In this document: in pieces, positions 25,529-32,959 of the stretch | Layout of the letters: each line of letters starts with the position of its first letter | Numbering within the stretch: position 1 is the first letter of the stretch | Assembly: GCF_001428005.1 (NCBI RefSeq) | Contig: NZ_LMSB01000027.1 | Coordinates: 1-44,504 of the forward strand | DNA from: Arthrobacter sp. Soil736 | GTDB taxonomy: Bacteria; Actinomycetota; Actinomycetes; Actinomycetales; Micrococcaceae | Length of the DNA: 44,504 nt | Reading direction: 5' to 3' | Translations under genes and position numbers: made by a program | The notes under the pieces: model-generated | Databases searched by the model: none | What the model was told of the DNA's origin: nothing | What the model saw: only the letters and a program-made list of their open reading frames with translations

Positions 25529-26968
25529 TCAGTTGCTGAGTTCGGCTTCGGCCGCCGCGAGCTGTGCAAATTCTTCTTCGGGTGCACCTGCCACGATCCT
25601 GTGGCGGCTGTAGAACCAGTAGTAAAGGAGCGCAGCGGCGAACACGGCGGCGGTGATGGACGCCGCCAGTACATCGACCACGAAGGTGGCAACGACGGCA
25701 ACAGCAGCCAGGAGCAGGGCGATGGTTGTTGTGACGGCGCCCCCAGGGGTCCGGTATCCCCGGGGAAGATCGGGTTCCTTTACCCGCAGGACTATGTGCG
25801 AAAGGTTTAGCAGCACGTACGAGACGGTGGCTCCGAAAACCGCGATATTGATGAGCAGGGCACCGTTGCCCGTGGCGGCAGCAAGGACGAATCCGAGGGT
25901 GCCGGGGACGATGAGCGCCCAATACGGCGTACGCCTCTTACCCGTCAATGACAACCACTTGGGAAGGTATCCTGCGCGGGAAAGGGCGAAGAGCTGCCGG
26001 GAGTAGGCATAGATGATGGAGAAGAAACTGGCCACCAGCCCTGCCAGTCCTGCATAGTTCACAAAGTCGGCGAGGATCGTATTGCCCCCGTAGGCCAGGC
26101 GGATCGCTTCGGGGAGGGGGTTGTTTGAGGCGCCCATTGCCTCGGATCCGGCTGCGCCGGGAACCAGGACGAGCATCAGGGCTCCGAAGATCACCAGCAC
26201 CAGGAGAGCGACGATGATGCCGCGGGGCATGTCCTTCTTGGGGTCGGCGGTTTCTTCCGCTGCCAGTGGAACGCCTTCGACTGCGAGGAAGAACCAGATG
26301 CCGTATACGAGGGCCCCCACAACACCGCCGATGCCCATGGGAAGGAAGGCGCTGGACGTCGGGGAACCGTCCGGCACTACATCGAAGAGGTTTGCCGCGT
26401 TGAAGTGCGGTACCAGGCCGATGACCACTGCCGCCAAAGCAACGACGGCTATTGTGGTGATCGCAAAGATCAGTTTCAGTGCCTCGCCGACTCCGCGGAG
26501 ATGGATTCCGACGAAGACAGCGAAGGTTACAAGGTAGACCGGCCAGGAGTTGGTGAGGCCGAACAGCCCCAAGGCTTCGACATAGCCGCCGATGAAGGTG
26601 GCGATGGCGGCGGGTGCAACAGCGTATTCGATCAGCACGGCCATCCCGGTGGCAAAGCCGCCCAGCGGGCCAAGCGCCCTGCGTGCGAAACCGTAACCGG
26701 CGCCGGTGGTTGGCAGTGCGGAGGACAGTTCGGCCAGACCGAACACCATGCACGTGTACATGATGCCCATCAGAATGAATGCGATGAGGAGGCCGCCCCA
26801 GCCGCCCTGGGCCAGGCCCAGGTTCCAGCCGGCGAAGTCTCCGGAGATGACATAGGCGACACCGAGCCCCGCCAGCAGGACCCACCCAGCCGCTCCACGT
26901 TTGAGTTGACGGTGATGGAGGTAGCCTTCGTCGTCGTTGACGGGCTGCTCCGAGGGACGTAATGACAT
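25529..26968 (-). CDS. APC-family amino acid/ethanolamine-type permease
   Basis: Membrane permease of 479 residues with about 12 hydrophobic segments. The N-terminus (HHRQLKRGAAGWVLLAG, then VISGDFAGWN and LAQGGWGG) closely resembles proteins named ethanolamine permease in the APC superfamily; ELSSALPTTGAGYGFARRA and EETADPKKDMPRG are typical APC motifs. GAAGGG lies before ATG 26968. It is the first gene of the leftward operon and diverges from a FadR-type regulator, so its promoter lies in the 181 bp to the right. It likely imports the amine that the next gene glutamylates. Other amines or amino acids cannot be ruled out. Confidence 0.85.
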   Translation of the reverse strand: MSLRPSEQPVNDDEGYLHHRQLKRGAAGWVLLAGLGVAYVISGDFAGWNLGLAQGGWGGLLIAFILMGIMYTCMVFGLAELSSALPTTGAGYGFARRALGPLGGFATGMAVLIEYAVAPAAIATFIGGYVEALGLFGLTNSWPVYLVTFAVFVGIHLRGVGEALKLIFAITTIAVVALAAVVIGLVPHFNAANLFDVVPDGSPTSSAFLPMGIGGVVGALVYGIWFFLAVEGVPLAAEETADPKKDMPRGIIVALLVLVIFGALMLVLVPGAAGSEAMGASNNPLPEAIRLAYGGNTILADFVNYAGLAGLVASFFSIIYAYSRQLFALSRAGYLPKWLSLTGKRRTPYWALIVPGTLGFVLAAATGNGALLINIAVFGATVSYVLLNLSHIVLRVKEPDLPRGYRTPGGAVTTTIALLLAAVAVVATFVVDVLAASITAAVFAAALLYYWFYSRHRIVAGAPEEEFAQLAAAEAELSN

Positions 26969-26996
26969 GGGATTTCCCTTCTTTCAAGGGTCTTAA

Positions 26997-27133
26997 TGGT
27001 CTGTAATTAGTCCAAAAGTCCTTTGCCAGTGTGGTGCACATCACCGCAAAGAGTCAAGGATCATCCCGAATTTCACCAAAATTGGCCAGGCTTCCGCCTA
27101 AATCCGGGTGAATCATAGGCCTGTTATTAGACC
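26997..27133. promoter_or_regulatory. Candidate FadR-type operator pair and divergent promoters
   Basis: Two inverted related elements flank this gap: GGTCTGTAATTAG (26998-27010) and CTGTTATTAGACC (27121-27133), the second reading GGTCTAATAACAG on the other strand. One lies just upstream of the permease start and the other just upstream of the regulator start. A FadR-type repressor binding both would control the operon and itself. The match is by eye and imperfect. Confidence 0.35.
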
Positions 27134-27149
27134 GCGCTAGGATGGAGTC

Positions 27150-27905
27150 ATGGAAGAGGCATTGCTTGGGGTCCCCACGAGGCTCATACGGCCGGTCCGG
27201 CACGGGAACGCCTTTGAGGAAACCATCGAACGGCTGCTCCAGAACATCAAGCTGGGGCTTTTCGGCGTGGGTGACAAGTTGCCTGCAGAGCGGGAGCTCT
27301 CGGAATTGCTGGGCGTGTCCAGGGCAACGCTGCGCGACGCCCTGGCGGAGCTCCAAAAGGCCGGCTATGTGGAAGTCCGCCGCGGCAGGTCCGGCGGAAC
27401 CTACGTATCGGCACGAAGGCTGGGGGAGTTGAGGGGTGCTGCAGGCCTGGACCCTGCGGAGGTCAATGACGTCCTAACCTACCGCGCCGTGCTGGAACCG
27501 GCCGCAGCATCGCTGGCCGCGCAGGCCATGCTGTCTCCCGGGCAGAGGCGCCATCTGCTGGACACCCTCGCCGATGTGGCAGGGGCACCCGCGGAACTGT
27601 ACAGGCCGAAGGATGCGAGGTTCCACGTGGCCATTGCAGAGGTGAGCGGATCGCCAAGCCTGGTTGCCGCCGTTGCAGACGCGCGTGCAAGGGTGAGTGA
27701 CCTTCTGGACCGCATCCCGTTCTTGGAGCCCAACCTTGAGCATTCCAACCGGCAGCATCAGGAAATCATCGACGCCATACTCCGCGGCGATGCGGACGGC
27801 GCCTATCGGGCTGCCCTGGATCACCTGCAGGGCACGGCCTCGCTGCTCCATGGGTTCCTCGTCTCGCCGGAGAATTCCTCGGCAGCAACATCCGACGTTC
27901 CCTGA
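27150..27905 (+). CDS. FadR-type GntR transcriptional regulator (FCD domain)
   Basis: DNA-binding regulator of 251 residues. The N-terminal winged helix-turn-helix is typical of GntR proteins (KLPAERELSELLGVSRATLRDAL cut here to KLPAERELS and GVSRATLRDAL), followed by VRRGRSGGTYV. The rest is an all-helical FCD ligand domain: YRAVLEPAAASLAA, the metal-site residues in DARFHVAIAE, and a late HQEIIDAILRGD. It diverges from the gamma-glutamylation operon, which it most likely represses until a substrate or intermediate binds. ATG 27150 has GGATGGAG upstream. Confidence 0.87.
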   Translation: MEEALLGVPTRLIRPVRHGNAFEETIERLLQNIKLGLFGVGDKLPAERELSELLGVSRATLRDALAELQKAGYVEVRRGRSGGTYVSARRLGELRGAAGLDPAEVNDVLTYRAVLEPAAASLAAQAMLSPGQRRHLLDTLADVAGAPAELYRPKDARFHVAIAEVSGSPSLVAAVADARARVSDLLDRIPFLEPNLEHSNRQHQEIIDAILRGDADGAYRAALDHLQGTASLLHGFLVSPENSSAATSDVP

Positions 27906-27989
27906 CTTGCTTTCTTTGCCATCCCGGCAATGAACGTTTGTGCAGGCCCGTCCGGCGGTTTCTGCTGTCCATGCCCTGCGGATACAAGC

Positions 27990-28001
27990 TACTGACCAGT
28001 A
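27990..28001. promoter_or_regulatory. Short palindrome upstream of lipase gene
   Basis: TACTG-AC-CAGTA forms a 12-bp inverted repeat in the 298-bp gap before the lipase gene. It resembles a TetR-type operator in size and symmetry. No regulator gene lies next to it. The rest of the gap shows no other clear signal. Confidence 0.25.
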
Positions 28002-28203
28002 ACTATGGGGAAAACGAGGGCGGATTTCCGTGCGGGATGGGAGCTCGCCACGCAGCCGTCATTCACGCACATCTGTGCAAACCCATGGCCGCGTCGGACT
28101 TCGGGCTGCATACATTGAGTACCCGGGCCAAGCCTGATTGACACGCAGAACAAGGGTTCACTCCTGGCCCCGACCCCGCTGACACACGAACAAAGAGGTT
28201 TTC

Positions 28204-29052
28204 ATGTCGCTGCTCACCAGAGCCCTTTCCGTTACCGCCATTGCCATCCTTGCCGGCTCTCTGGCCGTGGCGCCGGCCCAAGCCGGCGTCGTTGAGATTT
28301 CCCCGCCGGGAGCCAACGACTGGTCCTGCAAACCAACGGCCGAGCATCCCAATCCGGTGATTCTGGTGCCGGGCACGTTCGAGAGCATGGAAAAGAACTG
28401 GTCCACGCTTTCGCCCTACCTCAAGAGCGCCGGGTACTGCGTCTTCGCACTCAACTACGGCGAGACAAACGGCGTGTATGCCACCGCGCCGGTGGCCAAA
28501 TCGGCGCAGGAACTTGGCCCTTTCGTGGACGCAGTGCGTGCCGCCACCGGCGCCAAGAAGGTGGACCTCGTGGGTCACAGCCAGGGCGGCATGATGCCCC
28601 GCTACTACATGGGCTTTCTGGGCGGCGCCAAGTATGTCCATCAGCTCATTGGTATCGCACCCTCCAACCACGGCACCGAAGGTGTGATTGTCCCGACGCC
28701 GGGCCTTGTCCCGGATCCGAACTACACCGGCCTGGGCTGTGCCGCCTGCGCCGACCAGCAGGCAGGGTCGGCTTTCATGCAGAAGCTCAACTCCATCGGG
28801 GACACTGTGGCAGGCCCCTCCTACACCGTCATTTCCACGGTTCACGACGAAGTGGTCATCCCCTACAACAGTCAGTTCATCGACGGCCCGGCCCGGCAGG
28901 TCACCAACATCACCATCCAGGACAAGTGCCCGGCCGACGTCTTCGAACATGACCAGACGCCGAACGACCCCGTGGTGCACCAGATTGTGGCCCACGCGCT
29001 GGGTAAGGCGTCCGGTCCCGCTGATCCGGCCTACCAGCCCAGGTGCCTTTAG
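28204..29052 (+). CDS. Secreted lipase (alpha/beta hydrolase, class 2 lipase type)
   Basis: Exported esterase or triacylglycerol lipase, 282 residues. A signal peptide is clear: positive start, hydrophobic core (TAIAILAGSLAVA) and an APAQA-G cleavage site near residue 27. The mature part has the oxyanion strand VILVPGTF and the nucleophile elbow GHSQGG. A late Asp (STVHDEVV) and His (DPVVHQIV) fit the remaining triad. Paired cysteines (GLGCAACAD and the two ends) suggest disulfides outside the cell. ATG 28204 has AAAGAGG upstream. A hairpin terminator follows. It appears to be a single-gene transcript. Confidence 0.88.
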   Translation: MSLLTRALSVTAIAILAGSLAVAPAQAGVVEISPPGANDWSCKPTAEHPNPVILVPGTFESMEKNWSTLSPYLKSAGYCVFALNYGETNGVYATAPVAKSAQELGPFVDAVRAATGAKKVDLVGHSQGGMMPRYYMGFLGGAKYVHQLIGIAPSNHGTEGVIVPTPGLVPDPNYTGLGCAACADQQAGSAFMQKLNSIGDTVAGPSYTVISTVHDEVVIPYNSQFIDGPARQVTNITIQDKCPADVFEHDQTPNDPVVHQIVAHALGKASGPADPAYQPRCL

Positions 29053-29068
29053 CAGTAAATGACGGCGG

Positions 29069-29092
29069 AGCGCCCGCACGAGTGCGGGCGCT
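29069..29092 (+). terminator. Hairpin terminator after lipase gene
   Basis: An 11-bp perfect inverted repeat (AGCGCCCGCAC at 29069-29079, complement at 29082-29092) with a 2-base loop starts 17 bp after the lipase stop. There is no T-run, which is common for hairpin terminators in this group. Confidence 0.7.
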
Positions 29093-29209
29093 CTGCGCGC
29101 GGGCACATCGGCCGTTGCCTCGGATATGCCACTGCTCTCGATGAAAACCCGGGGGTAACTTTCCGGCAGACACTATCTAGCCGGTGCAGATTGAAGCAAG
29201 ATACTCCCC

Positions 29210-30520
29210 ATGAAAAGAATCGTTATAGCTAGCTTCGCGGCGGTAGCCATAGGCTGCGGCGCAATCACGTTGGCAGCCCCAAGCAACGCAGTGACCCCGG
29301 GCAATGCGGCGACCCAGTCATCACACATTTCGGGGCAAATCATGGTGAACTTCCGCGACAAAGGCGCGGCAGCGGGCGTACTGCGCCAGCATGGCCTCAG
29401 CCAGGGCCCCAGTATCGGCAGCACCGGCGCTCAACTCATCAAGGTACCTTCCGGCAAAGAGTTGCAGCTCATCGAAGCCTTAAGCCGGAACCCGGCCGTT
29501 GAGTACGCCGAGCCGGATGAGGTGGTTACTGCCACTACCGATGACCAGTACTTCCCGCAACAGTACGCCCTGCAGAATACTGGTCAGTCCCTCACCAGCA
29601 CCGCCGGCACGCTGGTAGCGGCCGACGGCACAGCGGATGCCGATGTGGACGCCGTTGAAGCGTGGAACGTCCCCAACGTAAACGTCCCCAACGTCGGCGC
29701 CACCAAGGTGGCCATCCTCGATACGGGTGTGGCAAACGTCCACGACGACATCGCACCGCAGGTTGTTGGATACGCGAACTTCGTCAGTGCGGACACCAAA
29801 GAGGATCCCAAAGCAAACCCTGAGGATAAGTACGGCCACGGCACCCACGTCGCCGGCATCGTTGCCGCCAAGGCCAACAACAAGATTGGTGTTGCCGGTG
29901 TGTGCCCGGACTGCAGCATCCTGGACGTCAAAGTGCTCAATGACGCCGGGGCAGGCTCCAGTTCAGTCATTGCAAACGGCATCAGCTGGGCCGCCAGCAA
30001 CGGTGCAAAGGTCATCAATATGAGCCTTGGACAGCGCGTCTCCTCACGCACGCTCGAAGCCGCCGTCAATGACGCCTGGAATAAGGGAGTAGTGATCGTT
30101 GCCGCGGCCGGCAACGCCGGTACCCAGGCCAAGATCTATCCGGGTGCGTATCCCAACGTTATTGCCGTGGCTGCAACCGACAACAACGATGCCAAGGCAT
30201 CCTTCTCAACCTACGGCAAGTGGGTGGATGTCGCGGCGCCGGGTGTCAATGTTTACTCGACCTTCCCGAACCACCCCTTCGTCCTGGGTACGCAGAACGG
30301 CCGGTCCATGGGTTATGACATTGCCAGCGGTACCTCAATGGCCTCACCTGTTGTCGCCGGCGTTGCCGCGCTCGTCTGGAGCTCATCACCTGCCGACACC
30401 GAAAACAAAACAGTCCGCACAAAAATCGAATCAACCGCCGACAAGATTCTCGGCACCGGCACCAACTGGGCTTCCGGCCGGGTGAACGCATGCAGGGCTG
30501 TCGGTGGTAGCTGCCCCTAG
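29210..30520 (+). CDS. Secreted subtilisin-like serine protease (S8)
   Basis: Exported protease of 436 residues. It has a signal peptide (hydrophobic core up to about residue 27), an inhibitor I9-like propeptide (about 40-105) and an S8 catalytic domain. Catalytic residues are visible: Asp171 in AILDTG, His210 in GHGTHVAG and Ser376 in GTSMASP, with oxyanion Asn302 in AAAGNAG. The overall pattern is thermitase-like. A short tandem duplication (NVPNV repeated around 153-162) just before the catalytic Asp is unusual but does not break any motif. The ribosome site before ATG 29210 is weak. It is transcribed alone and faces the GntR gene across a strong hairpin. Confidence 0.92.
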   Translation: MKRIVIASFAAVAIGCGAITLAAPSNAVTPGNAATQSSHISGQIMVNFRDKGAAAGVLRQHGLSQGPSIGSTGAQLIKVPSGKELQLIEALSRNPAVEYAEPDEVVTATTDDQYFPQQYALQNTGQSLTSTAGTLVAADGTADADVDAVEAWNVPNVNVPNVGATKVAILDTGVANVHDDIAPQVVGYANFVSADTKEDPKANPEDKYGHGTHVAGIVAAKANNKIGVAGVCPDCSILDVKVLNDAGAGSSSVIANGISWAASNGAKVINMSLGQRVSSRTLEAAVNDAWNKGVVIVAAAGNAGTQAKIYPGAYPNVIAVAATDNNDAKASFSTYGKWVDVAAPGVNVYSTFPNHPFVLGTQNGRSMGYDIASGTSMASPVVAGVAALVWSSSPADTENKTVRTKIESTADKILGTGTNWASGRVNACRAVGGSCP

Positions 30521-30541
30521 CCCTACCGCATGACCGGCCTG

Positions 30542-30583
30542 CGCCCGCATGACCGGCCGGGGCCCGGGCCGGTCATGCGGGCG
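30542..30583. terminator. Bidirectional hairpin terminator
   Basis: A 17-bp perfect inverted repeat (30542-30558 with 30567-30583, loop 8) lies between the convergent protease and GntR genes. A direct copy of part of the arm (CGCATGACCGGCC) also occurs about 20 bp to the left, so an alternative fold is possible. Confidence 0.8.
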
Positions 30584-30615
30584 AGAGCAGCCCAAGCTCC
30601 GCCCCACCCGCCGGC

Positions 30616-31404
30616 CTAGGACTGGAGGGACTGCATCACTGAGAGGTGCCCGGCGCGGTCCGGGATGAGGCATTTGGCCAGGTAGAAGGGCCGGTTCGCG
30701 TGCCTGACGTACTGCGTCAGCACGAGGACCGGATCCGATGCCCTCAGGTCCAAGAGCTTGGCCCGGCTGGGTCCCACCTGGCTCAGGCCGATCTGGCATT
30801 CGCCCGGGCCCAGTACCCGGCCACCGCGTTTGTAGAGCGCCGCGAGCAGCGTGGTGCCGCCGTCGTCGTCGAGCTCCAACGGGGCGGCAGCAGCGGCACC
30901 GCTGCCGAAGCTGACCGGCCCCGCGGAGATGTTCTCCTGCAGGTGGGCGATGGCCTCGCCGTCGCGGATCAGGACCGATTCCCAGAGCCAGCAGTCGGCG
31001 CCGGGCTCGACGCCGACGCCGGGGGCGACGAACTCGGAGGCGGGCTGCCGCTCCCGCTGGACGCGTTTGATCTCGATGTGCTGCCCGGGGCCGCCGAGGA
31101 CTTCCTCGAAGGGCCGGATCCGTTCGATGCCGATGCGGGGGAGGGTGTCGGAGACGAACCGGCCGACGCCGCGGCGGGCCCGGATGAGGCCGTCCTCCTC
31201 GAGCAGCATGAGCGCTTCGCGGACCACGGTGCGGCTGACCTTCATGTCCGCGCCGAGCTCGGTTTCGGTGGGGAGCATCGAGCCGGGTGTCAGCAGGTTG
31301 TTGCGGATGGCCTCGGCGATCCGCGAGTAGACCGCAACCCGGAGCGGTGAGCCGGGCCGGGCCTCCACCGGCTGGGACAGGAACCTGGCGGCGTCCTCGT
31401 GCAC
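30616..31404 (-). CDS. GntR/HutC-family regulator with UTRA domain
   Basis: Transcription regulator of 262 residues from GTG 31404. The winged helix-turn-helix is plain (YSRIAEAIRNNLLTPGS, MLPTETELGADMKVSRTVVREAL shortened, then RRGVGRFVSD). The C-terminal UTRA ligand domain is recognisable by the early P..E.L..PG block and the WLWESVLIRDGEAIAHLQE strand-turn-strand. A longer frame from TTG 31470 is open, but a strong palindrome at 31445-31459 would then lie inside the gene; the shorter start leaves it as an upstream operator. Target genes are not obvious: the nearest gene to the right reads away from it. The ligand is unknown. Confidence 0.82.
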   Translation of the reverse strand: MHEDAARFLSQPVEARPGSPLRVAVYSRIAEAIRNNLLTPGSMLPTETELGADMKVSRTVVREALMLLEEDGLIRARRGVGRFVSDTLPRIGIERIRPFEEVLGGPGQHIEIKRVQRERQPASEFVAPGVGVEPGADCWLWESVLIRDGEAIAHLQENISAGPVSFGSGAAAAAPLELDDDGGTTLLAALYKRGGRVLGPGECQIGLSQVGPSRAKLLDLRASDPVLVLTQYVRHANRPFYLAKCLIPDRAGHLSVMQSLQS

Positions 31405-31444
31405 GTTTTGCCTCGCTTTGTTCTTCGGGGAAATCCAGCCTACG

Positions 31445-31459
31445 ACAAGTGTGACTTGT
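31445..31459. promoter_or_regulatory. GntR-type operator palindrome
   Basis: ACAAGT-GTG-ACTTGT is a perfect 15-bp palindrome 40 bp upstream of the preferred start of the GntR/UTRA gene. A partial half site (GACAAG, 31465-31470) follows. This fits autoregulation. Confidence 0.5.
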
Positions 31460-31646
31460 TTGTTGGACAAGCCCTACGGATCGATGCAGAGGCGACGCCT
31501 CCACTGAGGAAAAGTGCAGGCTCAATGTCGTGTTCGGCAGGGCCAAAGCTGCCGCCGACAAGACCTTCGCCTATCTTGCCTGAAACTTTCGCGGATCTTT
31601 CCTGAACGGGGTGAGCATCAATTCATACCTGGAAGGAGTGAACATC

Positions 31647-31772
31647 ATGGCTGACGACAAAGATCTGCTGGACTGGGTTTCCCCGCGCAAACAGCGGGAA
31701 ATCGACAACCAGGCCGCATTTCTGCGCTATCTGCTGGAGCGTGAAGAGGCGCAAGGCAGTGGCAAATCATGA
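31647..31772 (+). CDS. Small hypothetical protein, 41 residues
   Basis: A very short gene with a strong ribosome site, GGAAGGAG, 8 nt before ATG 31647. The product is hydrophilic and charged (starts MADDKDLLDWVSPRKQRE, contains FLRYLLEREEAQ) and probably helical, without cysteines or membrane segment. It overlaps the next small gene by ATGA. The strong ribosome site and the coupled overlap argue that it is real despite its size. I do not recognise the family. Confidence 0.55.
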   Translation: MADDKDLLDWVSPRKQREIDNQAAFLRYLLEREEAQGSGKS

Positions 31773-31924
31773 ACGATTACGTTCCCCGTCCCCGTGAACC
31801 GTATGACGCGCATTGGGCCATTAAACGCGACTTAGCGAACATCATCGCCAAATACACCGATAGGGGCGACCATGAAACTGCCGCTGTCTACATGGAAGCA
31901 CTTGCCCGTTACAACGGCGACTGA
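31769..31924 (+). CDS. Small hypothetical protein, 51 residues
   Basis: Begins in the ATGA overlap with the preceding 41-residue gene and ends at a TGA (31922-31924). The product (starts MNDYVPRPREPYDAHWA, contains NIIAKYTDRGDHETAAVYMEAL) is amphipathic and largely helical. The two together look like a coupled pair, as in toxin-antitoxin, plasmid or phage accessory modules, but nothing identifies the function. The remnant of jetD starts 34 bp beyond its stop. Confidence 0.5.
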   Translation: MNDYVPRPREPYDAHWAIKRDLANIIAKYTDRGDHETAAVYMEALARYNGD

Positions 31925-31947
31925 ATCTGGCAACCGGCGGGCTTGGG

Positions 31948-31964
31948 TTCGACAAACTCAACCA
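31948..31964. repeat. Short repeat TTCGACA..CTCAACCA, copy 1
   Basis: Seventeen bases matching 36835-36851 with two differences. In both places the repeat overlaps the end of a jetD reading frame. From memory, this kind of sequence is scattered widely in actinobacterial genomes between genes. Confidence 0.5.
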
Positions 31965-32026
31965 GCGGCCGGGTGGAGGCGTTCTACGGCCCAGTCCCAG
32001 CGGATCAGCTCCTGTTCGAGGCGAAC
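31958..32026 (-). pseudogene. jetD: 3' remnant of a second jetD gene
   Basis: The minus strand encodes VRLEQELIRWDWAVERLHPAAG and a stop (shown here only as the core LEQELIRWDWA). The intact JetD ends with the same core followed by LDRLLPGG. The DNA match covers about 70 bp and stops abruptly at 32026. Only the last 22 codons are left; no other part of jetD is found nearby. Together with the HNH copy at 32574-32854 it marks where a second Wadjet-type locus once lay. Confidence 0.7.
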
Positions 32027-32136
32027 GCTCCCGCAAAATGCCACCGTTGACGCCGTACCTGGGAACTGCCAGTCTGGCGGCAGCGCCTTGCTTCCCTAAT
32101 AGGCGATGACTCTGTGGACCGGCGAAGGAGACGGAC

Positions 32137-32601
32137 ATGGGAGAGCTCGAGGATTTCCTCACTGCCATGCTGGACCGCCACATATCGGCAGAAACGGCGC
32201 TCCACAACGGACGTGGAGCCGAGAATGTCGCCGACCCGGTCACATTGTTCGGAGCCATGGGCATGTCCGATACGGGGTGGGACACGGTCAGCAGGACCGT
32301 CCGCTGGGTTGCCTCGCGGTTCTCCCACTGCACCGCCTACAGTTTTGAACTTGTTGCGGCCGGAGCCAGCGGGGATCTTGCCTACACTGTCGGCTTCGAA
32401 CGTGCGGACCTGTCGGTCGACGGCGGTCCGCCCCAGTCCACGAAGCTCCGCGTCACCCACGTCTACCGCCGCGAAGCCGGGGAATGGAAGATCGTCCACC
32501 GCCACGGTGACTACGTTCCCGTTGATGAGAACCCGACGGTCCTGCCGAACCGGACGCCTGACGCCAGGCTTACGGGAGCGGCTGCCGTTCGCCGACGCTG
32601 A
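32137..32601 (+). CDS. SnoaL/DUF4440-like (NTF2-fold) protein
   Basis: Small NTF2-like protein of 154 residues. The first 30 residues are helical (ELEDFLTAMLDRHISAET). The central strands and the ending (VTHVYRREAGEWKIVHRHGD) are the common pattern of SnoaL/ketosteroid-isomerase-like proteins in actinobacteria. A ribosome site is suggested by GGAGACGG before ATG 32137. The last ten or so codons (TGAAAVRRR) lie inside the 281-bp repeat read in the opposite direction from the HNH frame, so the natural C-terminus was probably replaced when the repeat was joined here. Enzymatic role is unknown. Confidence 0.7.
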   Translation: MGELEDFLTAMLDRHISAETALHNGRGAENVADPVTLFGAMGMSDTGWDTVSRTVRWVASRFSHCTAYSFELVAAGASGDLAYTVGFERADLSVDGGPPQSTKLRVTHVYRREAGEWKIVHRHGDYVPVDENPTVLPNRTPDARLTGAAAVRRR

Positions 32602-32854
32602 CTGCACCGTCGAGCGGGACGTACGTCCGCCGTCGTCGTTCGAGTCTTTCCTGTGGGGCCGGCGAAGGGATCTGCGCGCCTTTCGCGCGGTTGCATCTGC
32701 TGCACGCGGCGACGAAGTTCTGCAGGCTGGTGGATCCGCCCTTGGACCACGGGTAGAAAAGGTCGCCGTGCTCTGCGGGCCGGGAACAACGACGGCGGAA
32801 GCCCGCCTCCATCTCGCACTGGCCGGCTGCCTGGGCCATGCCTTCGCGGCGCTG
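32570..32854 (-). pseudogene. Truncated HNH endonuclease copy with lost catalytic His
   Basis: This is a second copy of the C-terminal HNH domain of the gene at 43796-44374. It keeps the zinc cysteines (the CSRPAEHG and ACSRCNRAKG blocks) but lacks the two membrane helices of the intact protein: the similarity ends at 32854. The open frame runs on to 32938 over unrelated sequence. In the active-site strand the intact copy reads HGDHFYPWS and this one HGDLFYPWS, which removes the His expected to be catalytic. It is therefore most likely inactive. It converges on, and overlaps by 32 bp, the SnoaL-like gene. Confidence 0.7.
32574..32854. repeat. 281-bp direct repeat, copy 1
   Basis: Matches 43800-44080 over 281 bp without gaps, with about a dozen mismatches by manual count. 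Both copies have the same orientation. The ends are sharp: sequence to the left of 32574 and to the right of 32854 is unrelated to the other copy. Confidence 0.9.
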
Positions 32855-32959
32855 TTGGCGGCGCCTGCGCGGCCAACACAGCCGGTGATCCCGTGGTTGT
32901 GTCTTTGGCTCGCGCGGGCGGGCATGGCGACGGGCCATCCCCCCGTTGTTGGGCGCGGG

